From: an uncultured SAR86 cluster bacterium
GTDB taxonomy: Bacteria > Pseudomonadota > Gammaproteobacteria > Magnimaribacterales > AG-339-G14
Direction: 5' to 3'
Length of the DNA stretch: 64,000 nucleotides
NCBI GenBank assembly: GCA_902589965.1
Contig: CACIUX010000001.1
Coordinates: 99,526 to 163,525 of the forward strand
Position 1 is the stretch's first letter. Each line of letters opens with the position of its first letter. The notes beneath the pieces are model-generated. The model saw only the letters and a program-made list of their open reading frames with translations, was not told the DNA's origin and did no database searches. Made by a program: the position numbers and the translations under genes. Positions 20,559 to 29,001 of the stretch are shown piece by piece.

Positions 20559-21992
20559 TTAAGCAGCTCCAGCACCTAAAACTGATTTAATCTCTAGGAA
20601 TTCTTCAAAACCAAATTCTCCCCATTCTCTTCCGTTACCGGATTGCTTAAAACCACCGAATGGAGAAGTTAAGCCTGAAGGAGCATTATTTATGTGAACA
20701 TTTCCACTTCTAATTTTTCTAGCTACTTCTACTGCATGATCTATGTTCTCTGAGGAAACATAGCCTGCTAACCCATAAGGAGTATCGTTTGCAATTTCAA
20801 TAGCTTCATCTTCATCTTTATAAGGAATGATGCATAGAACAGGTCCAAAAATTTCTTCCTTGGCTATAGTCATATCATTGTTTACGTTAGCAAATACAGT
20901 TGGCTTAACGTAGAAACCTTGATTAAGACCATCAGGTTTACCTGGACCTCCGCAGACTAATTCTGCTCCTTCTTCAATTCCTTTTTCAATGAGACCTTGA
21001 ATTTTATTGAACTGAACTTCGCTTACCACAGGACCAATTACAGTATCTTCAGCATTAGGATCACCCACTTTGGTCTCATCTGCAGCTTTTTTAGCAGCAG
21101 CTTTTGCTTCATCTTGCCTTGACTCAGGAACTAACATTCTCGATGGAGCGTTACACGATTGCCCACTGTTATTAAACATATGTCTGGTTCCTCTAATAAC
21201 AGCATTTTCAAAATCTGCATCATCTAAAATAATATTTGGAGATTTTCCACCTAATTCTTGATGAACTCTTTTAACTGAATCAGCAGAACCTTTTGCAACT
21301 TGGATTCCAGCTCTAGTTGATCCTGTGAAAGACATCATGTCTATGTCGGGATGAGAGGACATAGCCTCACCAACCGTAGGTCCATCACCGTTGACAAGAT
21401 TAAACACTCCATCAGGGATTCCCGCTTCGTGAATTATTTCAGCCATGAGCATTGCATTGAAAGGAGCAATTTCACTTGGTTTTAAAATCATTGTGCAGCC
21501 AGCAGCTAAAGCAGGCGCAACTTTGCAAGCAATTTGGTTTATTGGCCAATTCCAAGGAGTAATCATACCGACCACGCCAATTGCTTCTTTTCTAATAAAC
21601 AGACCATCTTTTTGTTGTTCAAAGTCGTAATTTTTTAGAGTCTCCAGAGCCGTCATAAAATGACCTAAACCTGAGGGCGAGTGTGCTTTCGAAGCTAATG
21701 ACATTGGCGCACCCATTTCAGAAGAAATAGCTTCAGCCATTTCCGAGCTTCTTTTCATGTAAATTTCTATTATTTTCTCTAAATAACCAACTCTTTCCTC
21801 TTTTTCAGACGAACTAAAGCTGGCAAAGGCATTTTTGGCAGCATCCACTGCAGCATTTACATCCTCAGAAGATCCTAAAGCGATAGAACCTATGGGTTCT
21901 TCAGTAGCTGGATTTAAAACATCAAGCTTATTAAGTCCATTTATTGGATCAACCCATGATCCATTAATATAAAACTGATGATATTCTTTCAT
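20559..21992 (-). CDS. Aldehyde dehydrogenase family protein
   Basis: ITPWNWPINQI, FTGSTRAG, QELGGKSPNIIL, NNSGQSCNAPSR. Confidence 0.95.
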   Translation of the reverse strand: MKEYHQFYINGSWVDPINGLNKLDVLNPATEEPIGSIALGSSEDVNAAVDAAKNAFASFSSSEKEERVGYLEKIIEIYMKRSSEMAEAISSEMGAPMSLASKAHSPSGLGHFMTALETLKNYDFEQQKDGLFIRKEAIGVVGMITPWNWPINQIACKVAPALAAGCTMILKPSEIAPFNAMLMAEIIHEAGIPDGVFNLVNGDGPTVGEAMSSHPDIDMMSFTGSTRAGIQVAKGSADSVKRVHQELGGKSPNIILDDADFENAVIRGTRHMFNNSGQSCNAPSRMLVPESRQDEAKAAAKKAADETKVGDPNAEDTVIGPVVSEVQFNKIQGLIEKGIEEGAELVCGGPGKPDGLNQGFYVKPTVFANVNNDMTIAKEEIFGPVLCIIPYKDEDEAIEIANDTPYGLAGYVSSENIDHAVEVARKIRSGNVHINNAPSGLTSPFGGFKQSGNGREWGEFGFEEFLEIKSVLGAGAA

Positions 21993-22011
21993 TTTTTCCT
22001 CTCTTAAGTTT

Positions 22012-23544
22012 TCACTTTAAATAGTTTCTAGTTAAAAGTTGGGTCTGAATTCTTTCAGCCCACAAAGAAAGATACTTTCTTGTTTCTCTGGGGTCAATAA
22101 CTTCGTGCACTGAAAAGGATTCTCCTCTAGCAAAAGGATCGCGAGCTTTTCTTAAAGAATCTTCAATTTCTTTTCTTTTAGCTTCAGGATCCTCTGCAGC
22201 AGCAATTTCTTTGGCAAACGCAACTGCAACACCTCCCTCTAATGGAAGAGCACCTGATTCTGCAGAAGGCCATGCCAACACATAAGGATCTGGTCCAAAA
22301 TGAGCAGCTGCAGCAACACCAAAGGATTTCCTTATCATAACAGTTGCCCAAGGAACAGTTGTCTCTGCGGCCGTAAGAACTGTCTCAGTTCCGTAAAGTA
22401 TTCCAGCATTTTTCTCAGCTTCCGGACCTATTAAAAATCCTGGCTCATCAACAAAAGTTAAAATTGGAATATTAAAATTATTACAGTTTTCTATAAATCG
22501 AGTTGTTTTTTTAGCATTATCAGCAGTCATTGATCCGGCATAAAAATTTGGATCATTAGCAAAGATACCCACAGAAAATCCGTTTAGTCTTGCAAAAGCT
22601 GTAATCATGCCTCTTCCAAAATAGGGAGTAATCTCAAAAAGGCTATCTCTATCGACCACTCCTGAAAGAATCTTTCTCATATCATAAGTTCTGGATCTGT
22701 CTTCTGGGATAGCATCTAAAAGATCTTGATCTTTTCTTTCGATATCATCCTCATTTGGAACGCGAGGCGCTATTTCGTATCGGTTTTGAGGAAAATAACT
22801 TATAAATTTCCTTATCTGATTCAATGCTTCCTTTTCAGTATCTACAACGTTATCAACAACTCCATTTGATTTATGAACTTCAGATCCTCCTAATTCTTCT
22901 TTAGTAAGCTCAGTGCCAAATGCTCTTTCAACGACCTTTGGCCCCGCAATAAGAACTTGCGCAGTTTTTTTGGTCATCACTCTAAAATGTGATGCAACGA
23001 ATCTTGAAGCAGGGAGTCCTGCGACTGGACCTAAGGCAGCTGTTGCTACAGGAACTTCTCTTAATGTTTTAGCTACAGATAAGAATCTTGACTTAGAGAA
23101 CACTGGATCGCCGTAAGATTTTTTTCCTGAAGATCCTTTTACTGATCCTCCTCCTCCTTCATGCAGCCTTATTAGAGGTACTTTATATTGAAGAGCTAAA
23201 TCTTCTGTATAAACACTTTTTCTAAGCCCAACTGGATTTGGCGAGCCACCTTTGACGGTAAAGTCTTCTCCTCCGACTAGAACTTGCCTGCCATCAATTT
23301 TGCCAAAGCCGAGCACAAAGTTTGAGGGAGTGAAATCTGATATTTCTCCCTTTTCATCTTTTTCTGCATCCCCAGCTATTTTTCCAACTTCGTCGAAAGA
23401 ACTTTTATCTAATAGGAGATCTATCCTTTCTCTTAAAGTTAATCTGCCCTTAGCATGCTGAAGATTAATAGCCTCTGTCCCACCTTGAGATTTAGCTAAT
23501 TTATTTCTTAGCTTGAGTTCTTCAACATCGCTTTTCCAATTCAT
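22012..23544 (-). CDS. Acyl-CoA carboxylase carboxyltransferase (beta) subunit
   Basis: Crotonase-fold carboxyltransferase: KGRLTLRERIDLLLD, LHEGGGGSVKG, FVDEPGFLIG, SAESGALPLEGGVAVAF. Confidence 0.9.
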   Translation of the reverse strand: MNWKSDVEELKLRNKLAKSQGGTEAINLQHAKGRLTLRERIDLLLDKSSFDEVGKIAGDAEKDEKGEISDFTPSNFVLGFGKIDGRQVLVGGEDFTVKGGSPNPVGLRKSVYTEDLALQYKVPLIRLHEGGGGSVKGSSGKKSYGDPVFSKSRFLSVAKTLREVPVATAALGPVAGLPASRFVASHFRVMTKKTAQVLIAGPKVVERAFGTELTKEELGGSEVHKSNGVVDNVVDTEKEALNQIRKFISYFPQNRYEIAPRVPNEDDIERKDQDLLDAIPEDRSRTYDMRKILSGVVDRDSLFEITPYFGRGMITAFARLNGFSVGIFANDPNFYAGSMTADNAKKTTRFIENCNNFNIPILTFVDEPGFLIGPEAEKNAGILYGTETVLTAAETTVPWATVMIRKSFGVAAAAHFGPDPYVLAWPSAESGALPLEGGVAVAFAKEIAAAEDPEAKRKEIEDSLRKARDPFARGESFSVHEVIDPRETRKYLSLWAERIQTQLLTRNYLK

Positions 23545-23549
23545 GTCAA

Positions 23550-24407
23550 TTATTCAAATTCTTCTTCCTTCCACCATGGATAATATTCAGGCATATTTTT
23601 GGAAACAGTATCTGAGAATTCAGGATCTCTTTTCTCTAGAAAAGAAGAGATTCCCTCTGCAACATCATTACTTCTTCCCAAATAATACACTCCCCTTGAG
23701 TCTATTTTATGAGCTGACATAGGATGTTTTTCTCCCAACATTTTCCATACCATTTGTCTGGTTAAACTGACAGAAACTGCTGAGGTCTTATCTGAAAACT
23801 TTTGGGCTATCTCTAATGCTCTTGGCACCAGATTTTCTTGACTAGTAACTTCTCTGATTAATTTTCCTTTAAGAGCTTCTTCTGCAGAAAATACTTCTCC
23901 TGACATCATCCATTCCAATGATTGGCTAACTCCCACAATTCTAGGTAGAAACCAAGAGGAACATGCTTCTGGCACTATGCCTCTTTTTGCAAAGACAAAT
24001 CCAAACTTTGCATTATCGGATGCAATTCGAACATCCATCGGGAGAGTCATAGTGACTCCTACACCAACTGCAGATCCATTAATCGCAGCAATGATGGGTT
24101 TTTTAAAATCGTATAGTTTCAAAGTGAGCATTCCGCCAGTATCTCTTGCAACTCCATTAACTTTTGAATCTCTTTTTGACCAATCGAACGTTTTTTCTCC
24201 CTGAGAAAGATCAGCACCAGCACAATAAGCTCTGCCCGAGCCGGTAAAAATAACAGAACGCACAGAATCATCAGATTCTGCTTCGTCTAAAGTTTCCATA
24301 ATTTCAACCATCATTTTTCCACTGAATGTATTCATCTCGTCTGGTCTAGTGAAAGTAATTAATAATGATTTATCTATTTTTTCTGTTTTGAGTGTTTCTT
24401 TATTCAT
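23550..24407 (-). CDS. Enoyl-CoA hydratase/isomerase (crotonase) family protein
   Basis: SGRAYCAGADLSQGE; KPIIAAINGSAVGVGVTMTLPMDVRIAS. Confidence 0.93.
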   Translation of the reverse strand: MNKETLKTEKIDKSLLITFTRPDEMNTFSGKMMVEIMETLDEAESDDSVRSVIFTGSGRAYCAGADLSQGEKTFDWSKRDSKVNGVARDTGGMLTLKLYDFKKPIIAAINGSAVGVGVTMTLPMDVRIASDNAKFGFVFAKRGIVPEACSSWFLPRIVGVSQSLEWMMSGEVFSAEEALKGKLIREVTSQENLVPRALEIAQKFSDKTSAVSVSLTRQMVWKMLGEKHPMSAHKIDSRGVYYLGRSNDVAEGISSFLEKRDPEFSDTVSKNMPEYYPWWKEEEFE

Positions 24408-24456
24408 AGAATTAAATATACCTTTTATAAATAAAATTGTGTATCATCGAATTCAT

Positions 24457-24506
24457 AGCGTTGATTTAACCGACTTGCTGACGCTTTAAAAAATTAGCTA
24501 AACAGG
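24457..24506 (+). ncRNA. SAM-II/SAM-V-like S-adenosylmethionine riboswitch aptamer
   Basis: AGCGT-TGATTTAACCGACTTGCTG-ACGCT followed by TTAAAAAATTAGCTAAACAGG: short P1 stem, GATTTAACCG...TTGC loop and 3' GCTAAA pseudoknot strand as in SAM-II; sits directly upstream of a sulfhydrylase gene. Confidence 0.85.
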
Positions 24507-24512
24507 ATTTTC

Positions 24513-24545
24513 AAACCTGCTTAGCAAAACAAGCAGGTTTTTTTT
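24513..24545 (+). terminator. Rho-independent terminator in the riboswitch expression platform
   Basis: AAACCTGCTT (24513-24522) pairs with AAGCAGGTTT (24531-24540), followed by a T8 tract; it abuts the GGAG Shine-Dalgarno. Confidence 0.85.
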
Positions 24546-24555
24546 GGAGATAAAA

Positions 24556-25860
24556 ATGTCATATGAAGGAAAAAATTTAGAAACCATAGCTCTTCATACT
24601 GGATGGAGAAATGATGAAAATACTGGATCAGTAGCTGTTCCAATTCATCAAACTACTAGTTATCAATTCAATGATACTGCTCACGCAGCTAGCTTATTTG
24701 GATTACAAGAGTTTGGAAATATTTATACAAGAATAATGAATCCAACTTGCGATGTTCTTGAGCAAAGAATGGCTGCTTTGGATGGTGGTGTTGCTGGTTT
24801 AGCGGTTGCTTCTGGTCAAACTGCTTCTGCATACTCAATTCAAAACGTTGCCAGAGCAGGGGATAACATTGTTTCATCTGCGCACCTATACGGTGGTACT
24901 TATAATCAATTCAAGAATAATTTAAAAGAAATGGGTATCGAAGTTCGTTTTGTTGATCCAACTGATCCAAATAACTTTGAATCAGCTACAGATGATAAGA
25001 CAAGAGCTTACTTTGCTGAAACTCTACCTAATCCAAAATTGCAGGTTTTTCCGATTGCAGAAGTTGCTGATATTGGAAGAAAGCACGGTATACCTTTAAT
25101 TGTTGATAACACTGCTGCGCCAGTTTTATGTAGGCCTTTTGATCACGGTGCTGCTGTAACAACTTACTCAACTACCAAATACATAGGTGGTCACGGAACT
25201 ACAATTGGAGGCCTCATCCTTGATGGAGGTAATTTTGATTGGGGTGAAGCAGGAGCTGATAGACAGCCTGCACTAAATACTCCTGACCCATGTTACGGAG
25301 GAGTAGTCTGGGATCAGCAAGTTACTAAAACAATGGGACTGCCATTTGCATATCTTCTAAAACTAAGAACTACCTTGCTAAGGGATCTCGGTGGAGCTAT
25401 GAGTCCTTTCAGTGCTTGGATGTTTATTCAAGGATTGGAAACCCTTCCACTAAGAATGCGTGAACACGCTAAAAATGCGCAAGCTGTCGCTGAATTCTTA
25501 GAAAATAACGATAAAGTTCAATCAGTTACTTATCCTGGGCTTTTTGAGGGCGCAGAAAGAGAAAAAGCTGACAAATACATGAAAGGCGGTTACGGAGCTT
25601 TAATTGGCTTTGAACTTCCTGGAGGCAAGGAAGCTGGAAGTAAATTTATTGATTCATTAGAGCTTTTGTACCATGTAGCTAATATTGGTGATTCTAGATC
25701 TTTAGCAATTCATCCGGCTACAACAACTCACAGTCAATTAGCCCCTGAGGAACAATTGTCTGCTGGGGTTACCCCCGGATATGTGAGGCTTTCAATTGGT
25801 ATTGAACATGTAGACGATATCATTGCCGACATTTCTCAAGCTTTAGACAAAGCATCTTAA
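24556..25860 (+). CDS. metY: O-acetylhomoserine sulfhydrylase / Cys-Met metabolism PLP enzyme
   Basis: Cys/Met metabolism PLP family: NIYTRIMNPTCDVLEQRMAALDGG, YSTTKYIGGHG. GGAGA RBS at 24546, ATG at 24556; the ORF-track start at 24544 lies in the terminator T tract. Confidence 0.9.
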   Translation: MSYEGKNLETIALHTGWRNDENTGSVAVPIHQTTSYQFNDTAHAASLFGLQEFGNIYTRIMNPTCDVLEQRMAALDGGVAGLAVASGQTASAYSIQNVARAGDNIVSSAHLYGGTYNQFKNNLKEMGIEVRFVDPTDPNNFESATDDKTRAYFAETLPNPKLQVFPIAEVADIGRKHGIPLIVDNTAAPVLCRPFDHGAAVTTYSTTKYIGGHGTTIGGLILDGGNFDWGEAGADRQPALNTPDPCYGGVVWDQQVTKTMGLPFAYLLKLRTTLLRDLGGAMSPFSAWMFIQGLETLPLRMREHAKNAQAVAEFLENNDKVQSVTYPGLFEGAEREKADKYMKGGYGALIGFELPGGKEAGSKFIDSLELLYHVANIGDSRSLAIHPATTTHSQLAPEEQLSAGVTPGYVRLSIGIEHVDDIIADISQALDKAS

Positions 25861-25871
25861 GCTGCCTAAAA

Positions 25872-25905
25872 AAATCCCTCTTTTTAATTAAGAGGGATTT
25901 TTTTA
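25872..25905. terminator. Bidirectional rho-independent terminator
   Basis: AAATCCCTCTT - TTTAATT - AAGAGGGATTT with flanking A and T runs. Confidence 0.85.
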
Positions 25906-25916
25906 TGGAAATCAAT

Positions 25917-25992
25917 TGGTGCCCCTGCTAGGAATCGAACCTAGAGCTGCCACTTAGGAGGCGGCCGTTTTATCCAATTAAACTACAAGGGC
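25917..25992 (-). tRNA. tRNA-Arg (anticodon CCT)
   Basis: GCCCTTG acceptor paired with CAGGGGC; anticodon arm GCCGC-CTCCTAA-GTGGC; T arm CTAGG-TTCGATT-CCTAG; CCA encoded. Confidence 0.94.
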
Positions 25993-26453
25993 TATAAAAT
26001 AGTTGGGTTTTCTTCTCCTTCATAAACTTCTTCAGGATCAAAAACCTTTTCTTTTTCAATAAATTCAAGACTTAAATCTTTATCAACCTTTCTGTAAAAA
26101 CAAGACTTATAGCCGACATGACAACTTGCTCCAAGACCATCTAATTCAACCTTTATTATTAAACAGTCTTGATCATCATCGATTAATATTTCTTTTATAT
26201 GCTGAAATTGGCCACTAGTTTCTCCTTTTTTCCATATCTTCTTTCTGCTTCTTGACCAATAGTGAGCTAAGTTTGTATCGATACTCAAATCAAGCGATTC
26301 TTCATTCATATAACCATGCATCAGTATCAATTCTGTGCCGCTTTCTACCGTTATTACTGGTATCAAACCGTTGTCATCAAACTTAGGCATTAAAGAATTT
26401 CCTTCTTCTACCTGTTCTATACTTATTCTCTTTCCAAATTTATTTTTCATCAT
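25992..26453 (-). CDS. hisI: Phosphoribosyl-AMP cyclohydrolase
   Basis: MHGYMNEESLDLS...AHYWSRSRKKIWKKGETSGQFQ, GASCHVGYKSCFYR. Confidence 0.93.
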   Translation of the reverse strand: MMKNKFGKRISIEQVEEGNSLMPKFDDNGLIPVITVESGTELILMHGYMNEESLDLSIDTNLAHYWSRSRKKIWKKGETSGQFQHIKEILIDDDQDCLIIKVELDGLGASCHVGYKSCFYRKVDKDLSLEFIEKEKVFDPEEVYEGEENPTIL

Positions 26454-26516
26454 ATGAACTAAATTTACAAAATCGTTATAATTATCAACTATTTAAGCTA
26501 TTTTGGTTATAAAAAA

Positions 26517-27077
26517 TTGATAAAAGTTGAAAATTTATCTTACTCTTTCAATGATTTTCCTCTACTTGAAAATCTTAATTTCGAAGTAAATCCCTCCGAA
26601 ATTATTCATCTCAAAGGTGAAAATGGATCTGGAAAATCAACTCTTTTAAAAATCTTAAGCGGAATATTAAACAACTTTCAAGGAAAAGTCCTTTCCACAG
26701 CTAAAAATGTATTCTTCTTAGGGCACAACTTGGGCTTAAAAGATTCTTTATCAGTTAAAGATAACCTTTTATTAGACTATCGTTTTAATTCAGAAGTTGA
26801 TTCATTAAGCGAAGCTTTGAAATTGTTTGAATTGAATTCAATGAAAGAAACTAAATTATTTAATCTCTCCCAAGGCCAAAGAAAAAAGGTCTCCTTAGTG
26901 CAGCTATTCTTATCCAAAAACGATCTCTTTCTTCTAGACGAACCATTTGCAAACTTAGATAAAAAAGGGATTGAATTGATTGAGAATACTATAAGAGACC
27001 ATCAAAATAGAGGATCATCCGTCATTTTTACTTCTCACGAGGATCATAATATTTCAAGTAGGGAGCTAGTGCTGTGA
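26517..27077 (+). CDS. ccmA: Cytochrome c biogenesis heme exporter ATP-binding protein CcmA
   Basis: GENGSGKSTLLK, LSQGQRKKVSL, LLDEPFANLD; TTG start; heads the ccm operon. Confidence 0.93.
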   Translation: MIKVENLSYSFNDFPLLENLNFEVNPSEIIHLKGENGSGKSTLLKILSGILNNFQGKVLSTAKNVFFLGHNLGLKDSLSVKDNLLLDYRFNSEVDSLSEALKLFELNSMKETKLFNLSQGQRKKVSLVQLFLSKNDLFLLDEPFANLDKKGIELIENTIRDHQNRGSSVIFTSHEDHNISSRELVL

Positions 27078-27733
27078 AGAGTTTTTATTTTAAAACTTTC
27101 CAAAGGGACTCAAAAGTATATTTATCTAGATCATCATCTTTTCTTGGACCAATCGTATTTTTTTTAATTACGATTACACTTTATCCTTTAGCTTTTGGAT
27201 CCGATGAAGAGAAGCTTGCAGAACTCTCAGCAGGAATAATTTGGATATCGATACTATTAGCAAATTTATTGTCTCATCAATTTATTTTTAATGAGGACTA
27301 CAAAGACGGATCGCTTGATTTAGTTCTAGCATCTGGAAAATCATTATTTCTGTGGGCCAGCATTAAAATTTTTGTAAATTGGTACTTTTCATCGCTTCCT
27401 TTAATTTTTTTATCTTTACTAACTTCATTTATGCTTTATCTCCCTTTCGATGCTGCATTGATTCTGGCCTTAACGTTATTTTTAGGAACCCCAATACTAT
27501 CTATGTTTGGTGCCTTAGCAGGAGCACTGACTCTTGAAAGAGGAAATATTGTGGGATCATCAATTGTTATTCCGATGTGTTTACCAGCATTAATTCTGGG
27601 AATACTTGCTATACAGTCCTTTAAAAATGAAGAATTATTTTTTTACATTTTTTTACTTGCCGCCTTTTTATTTTTTTCCATACCGATTCTTATCGCTTCC
27701 TGCCTAGGAGCCATCAGACTTCACTTTGAGTAA
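27074..27733 (+). CDS. ccmB: Heme exporter protein CcmB
   Basis: Multi-TM; DYKDGSLDLVLASG; position between ccmA and ccmC. Confidence 0.92.
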   Translation: MKSFYFKTFQRDSKVYLSRSSSFLGPIVFFLITITLYPLAFGSDEEKLAELSAGIIWISILLANLLSHQFIFNEDYKDGSLDLVLASGKSLFLWASIKIFVNWYFSSLPLIFLSLLTSFMLYLPFDAALILALTLFLGTPILSMFGALAGALTLERGNIVGSSIVIPMCLPALILGILAIQSFKNEELFFYIFLLAAFLFFSIPILIASCLGAIRLHFE

Positions 27734-28472
27734 GATGAGACAATTATTTAATCAATTAATTTCATTCCCTTATTTTTTTAAGATCGCTCAAATAAGTTTT
27801 CCTTATTTATTTCTGTTATCTATTTTAATAATACTTCTCGGAGTTCTTTGGGGAGTTTTCTTCTCGCCAGTAGACGTTACCCAAGGCGAGGTTTACAGAA
27901 TCATATACCTTCATGTTCCTGCAGCTTCAGTAGCTCAGTCTATCTATTACACAATGGTTATTGCTTCAATCACATATCTCATATGGCGAATTAAGATGGC
28001 GGGTGTGTTCATGATTTCCATGGCCCCTTTAGGAGCTATATTCACTTTTTTAGCTTTATTTACTGGGGCAGTTTGGGGTCAGCCCACTTGGGGGACTTGG
28101 TGGGTTTGGGATGCAAGATTAACTTCAACCCTAATTTTATTAATTTTATATTTAGCAATAATAAGTCTATTTTCTAGCTTCGATAGGAGAGCTTCTACTG
28201 ATCAAGCTGTGTCTATTGTTGTATTGATTGGAGGAATTAATCTTCCAATTATTAAGTTGTCAGTTGAATGGTGGAATACTCTCCATCAGTCTGCCTCTAT
28301 AACTTTATCGGGCTCAAGTATTGATAATGAAATGTTGATTCCATTGCTGATTTCTATATTTGGTTTTTATTTGTATGTGACGGCAATTGGAATGCGCAAA
28401 ATGCAAGTAGAAATTCTTAAAAGAGAGATTTCACATAATTGGGTAAAAGAAATTTTTAAAGAAAAGAGATGA
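27726..28472 (+). CDS. ccmC: Heme exporter protein CcmC
   Basis: WGxxWWxW-type motif WGTWWVWDARLTS; HVPAASVA. Confidence 0.95.
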   Translation: MSKMRQLFNQLISFPYFFKIAQISFPYLFLLSILIILLGVLWGVFFSPVDVTQGEVYRIIYLHVPAASVAQSIYYTMVIASITYLIWRIKMAGVFMISMAPLGAIFTFLALFTGAVWGQPTWGTWWVWDARLTSTLILLILYLAIISLFSSFDRRASTDQAVSIVVLIGGINLPIIKLSVEWWNTLHQSASITLSGSSIDNEMLIPLLISIFGFYLYVTAIGMRKMQVEILKREISHNWVKEIFKEKR

Positions 28473-28576
28473 TTTTCGAACTACAAATAGTCCTGATCGC
28501 GAGCTTAATTATTTTTTTGATCACTTCTTCAACCGCATTGTTTGGATTAAACAAATTTAAAGAAAAAATAAAATGA
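28469..28576 (+). CDS. ccmD: Heme exporter protein CcmD (35 aa; not in the ORF track)
   Basis: ATG at 28469 overlaps the ccmC stop; MIFELQIVLIASLIIFLITSSTALFGLNKFKEKIK; stop overlaps the ccmE ATG. Confidence 0.85.
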   Translation: MIFELQIVLIASLIIFLITSSTALFGLNKFKEKIK

Positions 28577-29001
28577 GAACAAAAAGAAGGAATAGAGTTA
28601 TTTTTGTGTCCTCTTTGGTTGCTAGTTTATTTGTGGCCTTTATTTTCATAGTTTTAGCAATGAATGAAAATGTCGATTTCTATTACACGCCATCAGATCT
28701 AACAAGTTCAAAAATTATTAATAAAGATAGTCTGAGAATTGGAGGCCTTGTCCAAGAAGACTCAATAAAGATTAGTAAAGATAGTCTAAAGACGAATTTT
28801 CTTGTAACAGATTTAGAAAATTCTATAGAAGTCTATTATGAGGGCATTCTCCCTAATTTATTCAAAGAAAACTCAGGAGTAATTGCTCGAGGTTTCTATG
28901 ATTATTCAGATGGAATCTTTTATGCCAAAGAAATATTAGCCAAACATGATGAAAATTACATTCCAAAAGAAGTAAAAAAGGCGCTTGTAAATGATTCCTG
29001 A
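28573..29001 (+). CDS. ccmE: Periplasmic heme chaperone CcmE
   Basis: IRIGGxV-type and AKHDENYxP heme-His motif. Confidence 0.95.
   Translation: MRTKRRNRVIFVSSLVASLFVAFIFIVLAMNENVDFYYTPSDLTSSKIINKDSLRIGGLVQEDSIKISKDSLKTNFLVTDLENSIEVYYEGILPNLFKENSGVIARGFYDYSDGIFYAKEILAKHDENYIPKEVKKALVNDS

Noticed and set aside
24544-24555. ORF-track start (TTG) of the metY-like gene
   Set aside because: It lies in the terminator T tract and Shine-Dalgarno; ATG at 24556 with GGAGA upstream is better.
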